Shown here one piece after another: positions 23,381-34,943 of a DNA stretch of 64,000 nucleotides. The notes beneath the pieces were generated by a model. That model made no database searches, was not told the origin of the DNA, and saw only the letters and a list, made by a program, of their open reading frames with translations. The DNA is taken from assembly GCA_026214975.1 (NCBI GenBank), contig JAOBSW010001131.1, forward strand, positions 27,949 to 91,948, read 5' to 3'. The position numbers and the translations under genes were made by a program. How positions within the stretch are numbered: the first letter of the stretch is position 1; every line of letters starts with the position of its first letter. Origin of the DNA: Gentiana macrophylla (lineage: Eukaryota > Streptophyta > Magnoliopsida > Gentianales > Gentianaceae).

Positions 23381-25120
23381 TGATGACGGTCAAATTGATA
23401 TCGTTATTTACCATCAATCTACCCTGGATTTGTGTTCTCAATGGGGATAATATGTATGAAATCATGAGTTAATTAGCTAAATGTGATTAAGCCACGTCCG
23501 AGGTGACTAAATTGGTATTATGCGTATTAACCGTGTATTTTATGCGTTATTTGCTAGAAATAGAAGCTTGTATGTGTGCTATGCTTTTTTTGACAGATGG
23601 ATGAGTGTTCGAAGCATCATTTGGGCTAAATATGAGATTTAATCAATAAATAACTGAACCGTGCTGAAGGTTGAAGTGTTTCGAGCGGAGATTGGACCTG
23701 AGAATCTGATTGGTGATCTTGCAACGCAGTTTCCGAATATTTACAGGACGCATTGGACTAGGACTTCTACATGAACGTTATAGGGCTTGAAAACAAGGAT
23801 TCCAACACACTTTGAATCACTTAAATCAGAGTTGTGTAGCCCAAGTTATGGTCTAAATACCGAAGATAGGCCTAGGGTATTCCAGAATAAGTCGGCAGCC
23901 GGAAAAAGACAAGAATACCCCCGGTAATCCGGGAGTTACCCTCGTTTTACCGAGGCCCAGAATCTTCTAGAAATGCATTTTCTTGTCCTCCAAGTATTGG
24001 GTTTACCCCTAAGTCGGTTTATACACCTATATAAGGCCATTAGAGCTGCGAAATTGTATTCATCATCCATTCATCTTCCACTCATAATCTTTTCTTTTAT
24101 TCATTACAAGATCAACAAGATACAATGTAGTCTTTTGGGAATAAAGTCTTCTTATCTTTTCTGCTTTTCTTCTTGCAAATAAGTCATTAGTCTTTCATTA
24201 TTGAATTGTGCTTGGTTTACGATCTTTATGGATCGTCTTGAATCGCCGGAGGGAGAGAGAATATAAGAGTAGATCCGTTCTTCGTTATGGGTAAGATCTA
24301 TTCCAATGTTTTATTTCTTTATTAGATTCATGATTGTTCTTGTGCTAGATCTAGATTTTGTTTGCATTTAATCATCTATGAATTAATTAAACGAACCTTA
24401 ATCTTCATTTGATTCGTTCATATTATACGCAGAATTATGGGTAGCGTTCATCAAAATTGCGACGGTGTTTATCGCTAGATCTGAATACCTAGTAAATCCT
24501 AAATTTGTGGTTTTGTGTCAGCTACGTTGATCGACAGGTTTAATTAACAGTAGGTTAGATCTAGCCAATCTGCTTATTGTAATCGTAAAACTAGCATGAA
24601 ATACGAATAGTGAAGTGTTAGTTTGGACATAGTCTTGGTTGACCCTAGGAATGTGCTGATCAATGTGGACAGCCATCTAGGCGGGTTAGCGGTATGAGTT
24701 AGCGCTTGAAATATGCATTTCTAGTTTTTTATGCATATGGGCTATTATGGACCGAGTAAGAAGGGTAGCTTGCGTATAGATTGTCTACTACTATTGTCCG
24801 AGTAGATAGGGTTAGGAATTGCACCCGTAGCTAAATTACGCACACGAGTCGAATACGGATTAAGGGGAGATTAGTTAGGAATAGTGTTGTTAGTGGTCTT
24901 TGGATACATGATTGATGATTGGTTTATTTGCATCTCTTTTATTTACTTGTCCTTTATGTTGATCAATGACCACCCCTATCTGGTTGACCTATGAATTGTG
25001 GTTGTGTTTAGCATTATTAAATAATAGTCTCTATGGGATCGATCTTGACTCGCCCTTACCATACTACGATTGACCTAGTACTCTTACGTCGTGTGTAATA
25101 TTCAATTGCACACGTGATCA
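23381..25120 (+). repeat. I1 3' LTR
   Basis: Direct repeat of 19902-21644, starting TGATGACGGTC right after the purine tract and ending GTGATCA before the AGAAC target duplication. It keeps a better TATA box (TATATAAG, 24028-24035). It lacks a few bases of the 5' copy near its end (around 25083). Confidence 0.93.
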
Positions 25121-25125
25121 AGAAC

Positions 25126-25735
25126 ATCAACTCAGCTCGCTTTGGTGTAACGGACGCATGGTGCTTTTTTGGTAGGAGGTGTGTACAAACGAAGCGGTGG
25201 ACCATCTTCCAGTCCTAAGACAAATTGTTCTCCAGAAAAATGGTGGGGACTCCCATGGAATTTCTCTGCTAAACCATCCTTAAATAGTCAGCGATCATCT
25301 GCATCCGCTCTATATAAATGTCCGAAGCTGAAGTGTACTTATCTGTCCCGATAGGTGCGTGGTGAACACCCAGTAGGTGATGCACTCAATGATGAAGTCA
25401 ACCTTGACTCAACGCACCATGGCAAATGCAACATCCTTATTAAGCACCATGTGTGCATAAAACTCCCGTACCACTGTGGCATTGAACCTAGTAGGAGCGT
25501 TGGCCATGTCCAACAGATTGTGGTGCTTAAGAATCTATGGTAAAAGCGTACCACAGCCTTCCAAATTGACTCCCCTCTCTCGAGAAACATGTCTCGCGTT
25601 CCAATGCCCACAAAATGACTCATAAATCTACTATGACGCGAAATGTGCAACGTCATCAATTAAGGGGTTGGCGTCACCTTGAACCTCCTGTTGACCAGTA
25701 GGATGATGACTGGTACGGATATGTTTGGGGGCCAT
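25126..25735 (-). pseudogene. G1 accessory frame, N-terminal part
   Basis: On the minus strand an ATG at 25735 opens MAPKHIRTSHHPTGQQEV and the frame continues, with shifts and stops, through FVGIGTRDMFLER, NLLDMANAP, VVREFYAHMV and KVDFI. The sequence FNATVVREFYAHMV is reminiscent of the REFYANL-type motif of the plant 'putative transposon protein' domain, a component of many gypsy-derived elements, biochemical role unknown. I1 interrupts the frame at 25126. G2 shows the same ATG context at 29668. Confidence 0.6.
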
Positions 25736-26162
25736 GGAAACTGATGAACAGAGACTGCTGATAAATTTTTCTGGGCTAAGAAGGAGGCTCCATTTACCGG
25801 TAGTGGGGTGCGGTGGATCGAGGCTATTTTTATGGATTTTCTAGGAACTGGATGTGGCTGGTGCTAGTCTGAGTAAGGCTTTGATATATCGGCATCCTGG
25901 TGTGCTGAATCGGAGTTTGAAATTCAGAATTAAATTTGGAACTTTGTTACACATGATTATTAAGATGAAGAACAACAACAACGTGTGCAACTGCAGCAAG
26001 ACGGAGCAGCCGCAGCGGTTAAAATGGTGTTTTTGGTGTAGGTGGGATGGTGATTAGGGTGTTTTTGTATGGTGGTGATATGGTTGTAATGTCCGAAAGA
26101 TGAAGGAGAAGAAGATGTAGGCTTTGTGAGTTGAAAGTGAAGAATAATAGTGAAAATGGGGT

Positions 26163-26173
26163 GTTTAAATAGG
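26163..26173 (-). promoter_or_regulatory. TATA-like box upstream of the G1 accessory frame
   Basis: CCTATTTAAAC on the minus strand, about 430 bp before the accessory ATG at 25735. G2 has the same CCTATTTAAACACCC at 30076-30090, at nearly the same distance from its ATG (29668). Conservation between copies suggests an internal promoter; not proven. Confidence 0.45.
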
Positions 26174-26417
26174 ATGAGGGATGTGTAGGTGGAGATGGAA
26201 ATGATGAGTGTGAGAGTGGGAAAAAGAGTAATGGTAGGAGTGGAATGAGGTGAGGTGAGGGGATTGAGGTGAGATGGTAATAATGGTGGTGTATGGAATA
26301 GAGAAAAAAGTGGGAAAGAGGGAAAATGGGCGGCAGATTCAATGCTACAGATGCATGTTCCAGCGCATGCTCACCACGTGCTATCAAAAGCGTCCAGGTT
26401 CAATTCTGACCCTGAAA

Positions 26418-26426
26418 TTAGGGTTT
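26418..26426 (-). promoter_or_regulatory. telo-box upstream of the G1 internal TATA-like box
   Basis: AAACCCTAA on the minus strand, the plant telo-box found in promoters of growth-related genes. The same box lies at 30338-30346 in G2, about 250 bp upstream of the TATA-like box in both copies. Confidence 0.4.
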
Positions 26427-27156
26427 ACCCTACTCGATATACCGGCGTACAGCTGTGGTAAATCGAGGGTTCCTTTTTCCAGCTTTTTTCAAAATCCAAT
26501 CCATTGATTCCTTCGCTGGTTCTCACTTCATTGTTATTCCTTTTTGACTTCTCGATGACCAATATCTTTCTATTTTCTTGTTCTTTTCCTGAATCTCCTA
26601 ACCTATTTCACTAGATCAACCAACGAGTTAAAAAATCTTCCCACCATCCATTAGTTTATATCCTTTGGATGTGGTAGGATGAAAAAAAGCTTGTTGCATC
26701 TCCAGCTACTTTTATTGACTCGGCTACCTAAAAGGGTAAGAAGTAGTTATGAGTTTAGAGTCATCAGCTCAACTTTCATTTTGACTTCTCCCTAGTCAGA
26801 TCCTCAGACTTTCGTCCACCAAACATGCACTCTGGAGATCTTCACATTAGTGCATCTCCCTTCTTTTCTACCCATGCCCTTCTCAGGCTTTCTGAGCCGA
26901 GGAAGAGGCATTCTTCTTTTCTGTCAAGAAGTGATCCTTCTCTGATCCCCTTGATTTGACCTTGAGCCTTCTGCCTTGTACGTTTGGCTTAACTTGCCAG
27001 TGCACTAGGCTTCCCTCAACAACTACTCCGAGATTTATCCTTAAAGCCCAAAGAATTCACGGTTTCAACGTTTGAATCTAGGCATTCTCTGCACAGGGTA
27101 AGCATGTCAGACATAACCGCTCCCCTCTCAGCATTGTCATGAATCTTCTCGTCCAT

Positions 27157-27790
27157 CTATCGGAGAAGAACCATCATGAACTCCTGCTCATTGGTCTCTA
27201 CCACAACTCTCTTCTGCCTATCCCACACATCTTCTATCTCAACGATTCTCACTTCTCCAGATCTTGAGCTAATGCAGCACTCTTCAGGTCGATTGGTTAG
27301 TGGCTCATGGATCTTAAAGACTTGAGAATCATTGTTGACCCTAAGTGTGATGTCACTACAGTCGTTATCCGGAATAGCTCGGCTGGTTGATAAAAATTGA
27401 CATCCCAATAAAAAATTCACACACGGATCATCAGGGATGTCCAAAACTAGAAAGTCAATGGTGAAGGAGAAACTTCCCACCCTTAGGTTACAGTTCTTCA
27501 GCTCTCCAGCGACCATGTCGACCTTACGATCAAAAAAACGCATGATGCACTTCTGGTCCATCTCAACCTGAAAGTTTATGTTGTTGCAGAGTGAAAATAG
27601 AAGAATGTTGCAGCTAGAACCGGAGTCACACATCCCTAGTCCTAAAGATACTCCATTTATTGAGACAGGGAGCCTAAAGGTGCCTCGGACTAAGAGAACA
27701 TATTGTCAAGGTCCTTTACCGGATCAAAGTCAGAAGATGGTACATCTATTATCATCATAGGAGACTTGCCTTGGAGGTAGATTTCAAAGT
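27157..27790 (-). pseudogene. G1 gag tail and retropepsin
   Basis: On the minus strand the linker KSPMMIIDVPSSD (27740-27770) leads to a retroviral-type aspartic protease: the CDSGSSCNIL active-site motif near 27620-27633, DMVAGEL, FTIDFLVLDIP and FLLGCQFLSTSRA. It would cut Gag-Pol. The frame is open for 158 codons from 27633 to 27157. Compared with G2 (56760-57125) the acidic linker before the protease is shortened by a deletion. The usual RT does not follow. Confidence 0.8.
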
Positions 27791-28330
27791 CCTACAAGTT
27801 TGCCTCTGCTTCCCTTTTTGTTCTGGCCGCTTCCTCCTCCAGTTCCACTCATTTCTTCTCTTCCTGGTATTGCTCCCAGCCTCCCACACCTTGGAGCCTG
27901 GATACATCGATATGGGTATGATATTATGAACTGTGTGTGTCATCGTGCTGGTCCGACATTGAATTTCCAAAAATGTTTTCTGAGAAGAAATCAGAAATGC
28001 TCAGTACTTCCTGTGAAATCGACAAAATAATAAAATAAACACGGTTATCAACTTCAACTTCAGTTGGGTTCAGACCCAACTGCTGCTGACCTACTAACTA
28101 AAAACTAACAGGGATAAACAAAGGATCACAGAGACGTTCAGAGTTTGAATTTTATGAACTCGACTCATTGCAGTGACACCACGCTGAATCGGGCCTTGGT
28201 TTTCTCTCTTTAATCTCATAGTATTACGGAACATACAGAACGACTAAATACCCTAATTAAAATAATCTGACAAAAAATGAATAATTCTTAATTAGATACA
28301 AATGATATTATTACTAAAGTTGGTCAGTGT

Positions 28331-28347
28331 CCCCGCCAACGGTGCTA
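28331..28347 (-). other. G1 primer-binding site (tRNA-Asp-like)
   Basis: TAGCACCGTTGGCGGGG on the minus strand, six bases inside the LTR edge at 28354. It differs from TGGCGCCGTTGCCGGGG at three places. It fixes the orientation and identifies 28354-29660 as the 5' LTR. Confidence 0.8.
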
Positions 28348-28353
28348 AAAACT

Positions 28354-29660
28354 TGATGTCACAAATGAGGTCGCTTATACTAGCAAGAGTACTAGGTCAA
28401 ATAATAGTATAGCAACGGCGAATCAAGCTCTATCCAACAGATACAATGCAACTTAGGAATAAACTCGCTTCATCTAACTAGAAAGACCAAAGTGATCATT
28501 GACCAAGATAAGAACGGACATAAACACGGTACTCCTCCCCCCAACCTATCCCACAACTCGGTGTGACCAATCTTCATGTGTACTTCCCCCAATAATTCCC
28601 CAAATCAATCAAAACAAGTTATTAACTCAGTTTTAGCTCCGGGTGCAGTCTTCTAACCTTGTCTACTTGCATTGAGTGGACAGTAAACTCACAGGCAATA
28701 AGCACTAAAAAGTGCCCGCTCAAGACTGAGAAACTCACAGGCAATCATGGATTTACTAGCACGTTCCTTGAGATCGATCCAGACAATGTCCTAATTAACA
28801 CTTCACTTTGTTTTCCTTTATGATAATTTATGAATACAATCGCATATTGGCTAGATCGAACCTACTGTTAATTAAACCTGTCGATAAACTTAGCTGACGA
28901 TGAGTCTCCAGATTAAAGTGACCTAAAAGTGCCTCGATTTACCGGTATAGACCGCCGGTGAATAAGGTGCGGTGGTTCTTAATTCTGGAACTACATTCGT
29001 TCAATATGATTAATTCTTGTAAATTACGGGGTCGTTACACATTTAGATCATTTACAACACGTAGAGAGCAAGTAAATCAACTATAACTAAGACATAAAGG
29101 AACATTCAAGCTTCATACCTTTGGCTATGGAAATCTAACATGATCTACTCTTGTTAGAGACGATGTGGAAGAGAAAAACAGGAGGAACAACTCATAATAT
29201 AAAGCTATGAGCATTTATTGCATGAAAAAGGTATAGTATATTATGAATATGTAAAAGTATATGTTACAATCAAAATCTGTGGCTTTATATAGACAATTTA
29301 GCTGACATAAGACTCAATAAAACCCTAGCCGACTTAGTAAATGCTGTAGAATTCATTTTGTGTCTTCTAAGAACTCGATATGTCGGTGGTGGGCCAGTGG
29401 ATATCGATCCCAACTTCAGTTATTTTCTTTGACAGATCTCTTCATGGACTCTTTTTTCTCGGTCCCATGACTTCCTCTGGTCCAGACTCATGACTCCACT
29501 GCTCTGGATCAAGGTACTCCTAAAAAGCACATAAAACAACTTAGACACTCAGTGTGCATTTAACATGTATTTTTCATCATATTCAACTTATCTTTCCTCT
29601 CTCAGGCAGAATTCGGGGTAAATAAAGGTGTATTTTAAGGTACTAATTATCATGTTATCA
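28354..29660 (-). repeat. G1 5' LTR
   Basis: On the minus strand it runs from TGATAACATG (29660) to ACATCA (28354), 1,307 bp. It aligns with the G2 LTR at 57419-58825 with considerable divergence and a gap near its start. A TATA box (TATATAAA) lies at 29284-29291. Its outer edge cuts the G2 accessory frame two codons after that ATG. Confidence 0.88.
29284..29291 (-). promoter_or_regulatory. TATA box of G1 5' LTR
   Basis: TATATAAAGCC on the minus strand. The G2 LTR has TATATAATGCC at the same place (58395-58401). Confidence 0.6.
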
Positions 29661-31265
29661 CGTGTCATGGAAGCTGATGAACATAGACTACTGCAAAAGC
29701 TTTTTCAGGGATGAAGAAAGAGGCTTGATTTATTGGCAGTAATGCCTAATGAATCGAGGTCTGCTACTCTAAACAATTGCGAACTGGAAGTGGAAGGTTC
29801 TCTGCTGAACAATGCCTGATAAACCAGGAGCCTGCATTGTTGAATTGGGGTCTGAAGTTCAGAACACTTTCTGGAAACTTGTTGCAGACGATGAGGAACG
29901 GAAACAAAATGGTGCAATAGCAACACAGAGCAACATAAACAATGAAAATTGTGATGGTGAGTTGGTGGTTGAGTGGTTTTTGATGGTGGTGTATGGTGGT
30001 TATGTGTGCCGAATTGTTAAGAAGCAGGAGATGGAGTTTTTGTTATTTAAATGGTGAGGAATGGTGGTGGAAATTGGGTGTTTAAATAGGGAGATGAGGT
30101 GTAGGTGGACTGAATATGGAGAGGCTTAGTGGGAGAGTAGGAAAGGGAGTAATGATGGGGGGAATTGAGGTGAGTGGAGAGGATTTAGGTGAGGTGAATT
30201 GGTGGTGGAGTGTGGAAGGGATGAAATGATAGAATATAGGGGAAAATGGATGGCATATTCAATGCTTTAGATGCCCAATGCAGCGCATTCACCCCACGCG
30301 CTATCGATGTTGTCCAGATTCAATTCTGACCCCGGAATTAGGGTTTACCCAGCTTGATGCAGCGAGGGTTGACTTTTGCAAATCGAGGGTACCTTTTTCC
30401 AGATTTTTCAAACCTCAGTTTAGTGTATCCTCCAGTGACTCTCACTTCACTTCTCATTCCATTTTGACTCCTCATCGACTATATTTCACTTTTTTCTCGT
30501 TCTTTCCCAACTCGCCTAACCTACTTCACTAGAACAACCAACGAGTAAAAAAACCTTCCCACCATCCATTGGTTTATGGCCTTCGGATGTGGTAGGGTGA
30601 AAAAAAGCTCGTTGCTTCCCTAGCTACTTTTATTGACTCAACTACCAAAAGAAAAGGGTAAGAACTAGTTCTGAGTTTAAAGTCGTCAGCTCGACTTTCC
30701 TTCTGACTTCTCCTCTAGTCAGATTTTTGGGTATTTACCCGCCAAACCTGCACTCTAGAGGCCTTGACTGAAATGTGCCTCTCATCTCTCTCGATGAATG
30801 CTCTTTAATGGTTTTTAAGGCCAAGGAAGAAACATTCTTCTCTTCCATCTAAAGGGGCACCTTCATGGATCTGCTTGGTAGGCCCATGAGCTCTTCGTCA
30901 TTTATGTTTGCCCATGCTGGCCAGTACACTAGGCTTAGCTCTTCTACTTGGAGTATTGTCCTTTAAATGCAAAGGATCCACCTTGTTATCTTTTAATTCT
31001 AATCCGTCATAGCACAAGGTAGGCAGTACCTCCCGTTGTGCTTGGTCATGGTCCCTCTCATACTTTTCTCGGAGTAGAACTATCATAAATTCATGCTCAC
31101 CGGTCTTAACCAGTACCTATTATGCCCAACATCTTCTATCTCAACGATCTTGACCTCCCATGAACTCGAGCTCGTACGGCACTCCCTAGGTGTATTGTTT
31201 AACGGCTGTAGGATCCTAAAAGTTCTAGCATCATTGTTGATCGTTAATGTGATATCGCCACTATT
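29661..31265 (-). mobile_element. G2 interior, distal part (spacer and accessory start)
   Basis: On the minus strand this begins at the R3 insertion in the G2 protease region and runs to the accessory ATG at 29668, where G1 cuts it. It parallels G1 25735-27360. It includes the CAACCAACGAGTAAAAAAA box (about 30534-30552), the telo-box at 30338-30346 and the TATA-like box at 30076-30090. The part nearest R3 (31090-31265) is degraded protease tail. No long frame. Confidence 0.7.
30076..30090 (-). promoter_or_regulatory. TATA-like box upstream of the G2 accessory frame
   Basis: CCTATTTAAACACCC, matching the G1 box at 26163-26173. The distance to the ATG (29668) is about 410-420 bp, similar to G1. 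Confidence 0.45.
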
Positions 31266-33120
31266 TGTTGAAATGGTGTCCTAAACCCAATCGGGTTGGA
31301 CCATATCCGACCGGGTCGGGTCGTTTACAGTCTATTTAGTTCATGTAATAACTTTATTATGATTAATAAAAGCACTTTTATTATTATATATTTTGGTTAT
31401 CTTTATCAACCAATTATGTTTTTGAATATATAGTAACGTCCTTAGTATTAAACTGTGATAGAGAAACCATGATGATGATTATGGTTGATGACATCTCTGA
31501 TCACTTTGATAAGTTTTATACTTAAAAGTCTCTAGTCGTATGTGCTGTCAAATGGGACATTGATAGTATGATTAGACTAGCACATATTGGATATTTTAAT
31601 TTTTATTGAAGATAGGGATAGATCTCGTCCATCGAAGTGTAGAGACACTTGGACTGTACGTGGACGTGTATTAGGGAATGCGTATGTTAGACTGGCCCAC
31701 TTACATTAACTGTCACAGTATGTGGCATTTGTGTAATTGTCCTGAGACCGGAGTCTTCATGGCATCACTGTGTGGACTGTCATGCTTTGACACTATTGCA
31801 GTTTCCATTAGCCATGGGGGCGATCATGCGGTAGTGCTCTGGTATGATATTGAATCATCCGTAGGATACATGTTTGTTTGTCCGTAAATCACGTATCCTA
31901 TTATTGTGAGTAAATATCCAAATGACCTTCTTATGAGGAATATCTAGCTCTCGTGAATATTTGCAAAGTGAGAGTAATTGAGTTATTCCGAGAGAGCATG
32001 ATATCCAGATTATAAGATACGATCGTTGATATACTGGCACCCGAGACACGATTGAAGGATGTTATTACAGTGATAGGATTCTATTTACACGGTAACTATT
32101 TCACTTGAAAGGTAGTAGTCATTTATTTTGACTCTTCTGATGATTAGCGGTCACGGTGTGTTGCTAGACGTTATTCCATGATCGTAAGTTATGAAGGGAA
32201 TTTTCATAATTTGCACTTTAGGTCTATGGCAAACATATTCGGAAACCTATTGGGTCACACACATAAGAACATCTACCCTGATTAAATTGCGGTGATAGTG
32301 ATAACCAACTAAGGAAAGTTTGTCTCGACTATAAAGTATTATAGTGATTAAATTATATGGTGGTATTTATTTATTATGAATAAATTAAATATAATATATT
32401 AATTATATTAATTAATTAAGAAATATTCCAAATGTCAATTTATGACTATGGGGTGCGGACACTAGCGTAAAAGATACACTTGGATTGTGCAATTTAATTA
32501 ATGGTAGTATCATATATTAATATTAGATATTAATAGATTTTTATAAATTGATTTATGGTAATAATATAAAGATAGTAAATATTAGATATTGACAATATCT
32601 TGCATTTATTTAATATGAGATATAAAATTAAATGAGATAAATCTAGAATATCTATTTTCCTTGTTTTACTAGTAAAATATTTTCTTTCTCCTTACTCAGA
32701 AGCTTTTCTTATTGGGAATGGGACACAAGGGGTGCGCTATATACCCTATATACGCAAGAGTTTGGCTGCCTCTTTTGTACATAACAATTAGAAGAGTTGT
32801 AATTTACAAAATAAACTAAGAGCTTCTTTGAGAGCGATTTAGAGAGAGAGATAAGGCCGGTCAAACAACCGGATTTTTCTAGTAGCTATCCAAGGAGGAT
32901 TCCGGCGAGGTGCTCGTGTGGATATTGATAGTGGTCGGACACGTGGACGGCTTGCGCGCACTACTACTCTCTTTGGATGGACAAGGCATCGATCTTTTAG
33001 ATCAAGTAAGGTAATCACCATATACTATCTTAACGTGTTTATTGTATTAAAAGAAGTCGATCTTGTGATCGGAAATCAAATTTTAAATTCTGCTGCATTA
33101 AACTAGTTGATTTCCTAACA
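31266..33120 (+). repeat. R3 5' LTR (R family)
   Basis: Starts TGTTGAAATGGTGTCCTAAA and ends CCTAACA, 1,855 bp, clearly homologous to 1500-3472 but more diverged than the two R1 LTRs are from each other. The TATA region reads CTATATACC (about 32739-32757). It is inserted in the protease region of G2. Confidence 0.92.
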
Positions 33121-33121
33121 G

Positions 33122-33133
33122 TGGTATCAGAGC
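33122..33133 (+). other. R3 primer-binding site (initiator tRNA-Met)
   Basis: TGGTATCAGAGC, a perfect 12-base match to the standard copia site, one base after the LTR. Confidence 0.93.
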
Positions 33134-34943
33134 GAGCTTCGAACTTAAGCAATAAGCACTAATTAAATTGCGTAATAATTAATTAATAGATGCAACTCAT
33201 GCAAGATCAGAAATCATGAAATGAGAAACAAAAAAATAATTATAATAATCGATGTTGGGGGCTCGGCCGAAGTAGCGGCCACCACCGTGGCTTCACCGGC
33301 GGCGTCGGAGCCCCTAGGGCTGCCGGCATCGGCCGGTTGTTTCATTAGGACATCGTTTTTTGTTTTTCCGTTTTGTGATATTTTACTAGGCATTGATGTC
33401 TCTTTTGTCTAGTTAAAGCCCTGTGACTAACCAATGGTTCAAATAGTTTGGGCCATTGGGAAGCCACAGTTAACCTAGGCCTTTCCAAATTTTGTTTGGA
33501 ATAGGCCTAGGCACTGTGCAAATTATTTGATTTTGGAAAGGGCCCAGGCTTAGGACCCTTTGAAAATATTTGATTTTTGAAAGGGCTTAGGTGGGTGTCT
33601 TTTGGTTTTGGAAACCAAATGCATCCCTTCTTATTAGGAATCTAATGAAAAAAATCCAAAGAGACATAATTTTAATTTTGATTTAAATTTGTATAGTTCT
33701 AATTTATTAAAATTAAAACTGAAATAGTTTAAAATTAATAGATAATTTTATTTCGATTAAAATCCTTTAATTAATTAAACATAAATTGATTATTTGATTT
33801 GATAAAATAAGACTCAAGTAGTTAAATTTTAATTTATCTTTTTCGTAAGATGTTATTGTATGAATTAGATGTTGTAGACATAGAGTGATTATATGGACTC
33901 CGATTGATCATGGACTCGACCAATAGGATAGATGTGTGTGATTTCTTTTATGTTGGTTTTTCAAAACTGTCCTAGGCGGTTTTGAAGAATGTGACCTAGT
34001 TTACTTTCTGCATTTATCCATTCCCGTTATCTATAAATTTATTCGATAGATTTTTATATAACTAGAATGTAGCAGAAGATGGAGACAAAGAAGGACGAAT
34101 AAAGATCCCGTTGGAGATGGTGCATTAAAGATCCTATTGGCGATTGCAGCTACCCTTAGATTGTGCCCACAGTTTCATCAGTTTGTATTCGAAACCGCGC
34201 TTTGGAAAAGTCCATGATCATATCGGTTATATTTTGTGCGGAATCGTATATGTTTTACTTTATATTGTTAACGTAGAAATATGCACGTTTAGATGAGACC
34301 GTAAATAATTAAAAGAATTAATTAAGTGAATTAACTTGAAATTATTCCCACTACAAAAATCAAGTTAAATTTGTCTCCCGATATTATATTGACGATGAAG
34401 AGCCCTTATTCGGATCCAACTGTTCGGCCCACGTCGGGAGTTGACCTACCTTGGGTTTGTTATTATCGAGATAGATTTTTATAAGATCTCATGAATATTT
34501 GGGTTACAACTCGACTAAGAATCTTGCGGTGATTGGCCCACGTCAGGACCGCTTGATTTTAAAGACAAGGGGTTGGCTATCACATTGAGATGTGAATTGT
34601 CAAGGAGTTAACTTGTCAACCAATGGAAGTCCCAAGAGATGCGACCGGTAAGTGTACCCACCTTTCGAAATTGACATCGATCGGCCCATGTTGGGGATTG
34701 AGTCAACTCGATTGGATTTCATCCACTAAAGAATTAATTAAATTCTTGAAAGACAATTGAGAATAGTTGGCTAGTGGGAGCAAAACCTAATTAAAATTTT
34801 AAAGTGCAATATTATGGTTTTGTATGCATGAATTTTTACTTATATTATCTTTTACTTTAATGTTGTAGAATTGTCGAACAATTTGAATCTTCATTTTATC
34901 ATTGAAAACAAGCTTGACAAAAAAAATTTCTCATCTAGGAAAT
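33134..34943 (+). mobile_element. R3 interior, 5' part only
   Basis: Non-coding and homologous to R1 3485-5500: GC-rich pocket (33252-33340), hairpin run (33474-33625), the GGACTCGACC box (33911) and the GTCCTAGGCGG box. It ends where the S2 LTR starts (34944). The rest of R3, including its 3' LTR, is absent and was probably lost in the deletion described at 56551. Confidence 0.8.
33474..33625 (+). repeat. hairpin run in R3, homologous to that of R1
   Basis: At least four adjacent inverted repeats: 33474-33511 (a long stem, CCTAGGCCTTTCCAAA against TTTGGAATAGGCCTAGG), about 33515-33540, 33556-33586 and 33592-33620. The plan matches 3863-4160 but several units are missing. Confidence 0.65.

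Larger units (their letters stand above)
19902..25120 (+). mobile_element. I1: complete 5.2-kb non-autonomous Athila-like element
   Basis: Two LTRs of about 1.74 kb flank a 1.74-kb interior. The 5-bp target duplication AGAAC stands at 19897-19901 and 25121-25125. The primer site is Athila-like and the purine tract AAAGCTAAGTGGGAGATAG is typical of the Athila/Tat group. The interior keeps the GGGGACAATG box followed by a G-rich run (22186-22224), a familiar landmark of the region 3' of pol in Athila, but no gag or pol. It looks like a deletion derivative moved by enzymes of a full-length relative. Confidence 0.9.
25736..27156 (-). mobile_element. G1 spacer between protease and accessory frame
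   Basis: About 1.4 kb with no credible coding frame. It aligns with 29669-31250 of G2. Conserved items are a telo-box (26418-26426), a TATA-like box (26163-26173), the GGAGATG- and GTGGTGG-rich stretch, and the CAACCAACGAGTTAAAAAA box near 26620. The minus-strand open stretch at 26019-26387 is low-complexity (Ser/His/Pro-rich) and is probably leader sequence. Confidence 0.6.
18001..29660 (-). mobile_element. G1: gypsy-type element without visible RT, carrying insertion I1
   Basis: Read on the minus strand G1 runs: 5' LTR (29660-28354), tRNA-Asp-like primer site, short gag remnant and retropepsin (about 27790-27157), a long spacer with TATA-like and telo-box motifs, an accessory frame (25735-25126, continued 19901-19290), 3' untranslated region, purine tract and a truncated 3' LTR. 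I1 (19902-25120) sits inside the accessory frame. No RT, RNase H or integrase is readable, so it depended on a relative. The left boundary is approximate because of the tandem duplication there. Confidence 0.7.

Noticed and set aside
26019..26387. 122-codon minus-strand frame rich in Ser, His and Pro
   Set aside because: Low complexity, lies in the conserved leader-like spacer, and the matching G2 stretch has no equal frame.
26418..26426. Interstitial telomere repeat
   Set aside because: Only one AAACCCTAA copy is present in each place; a telo-box fits better.
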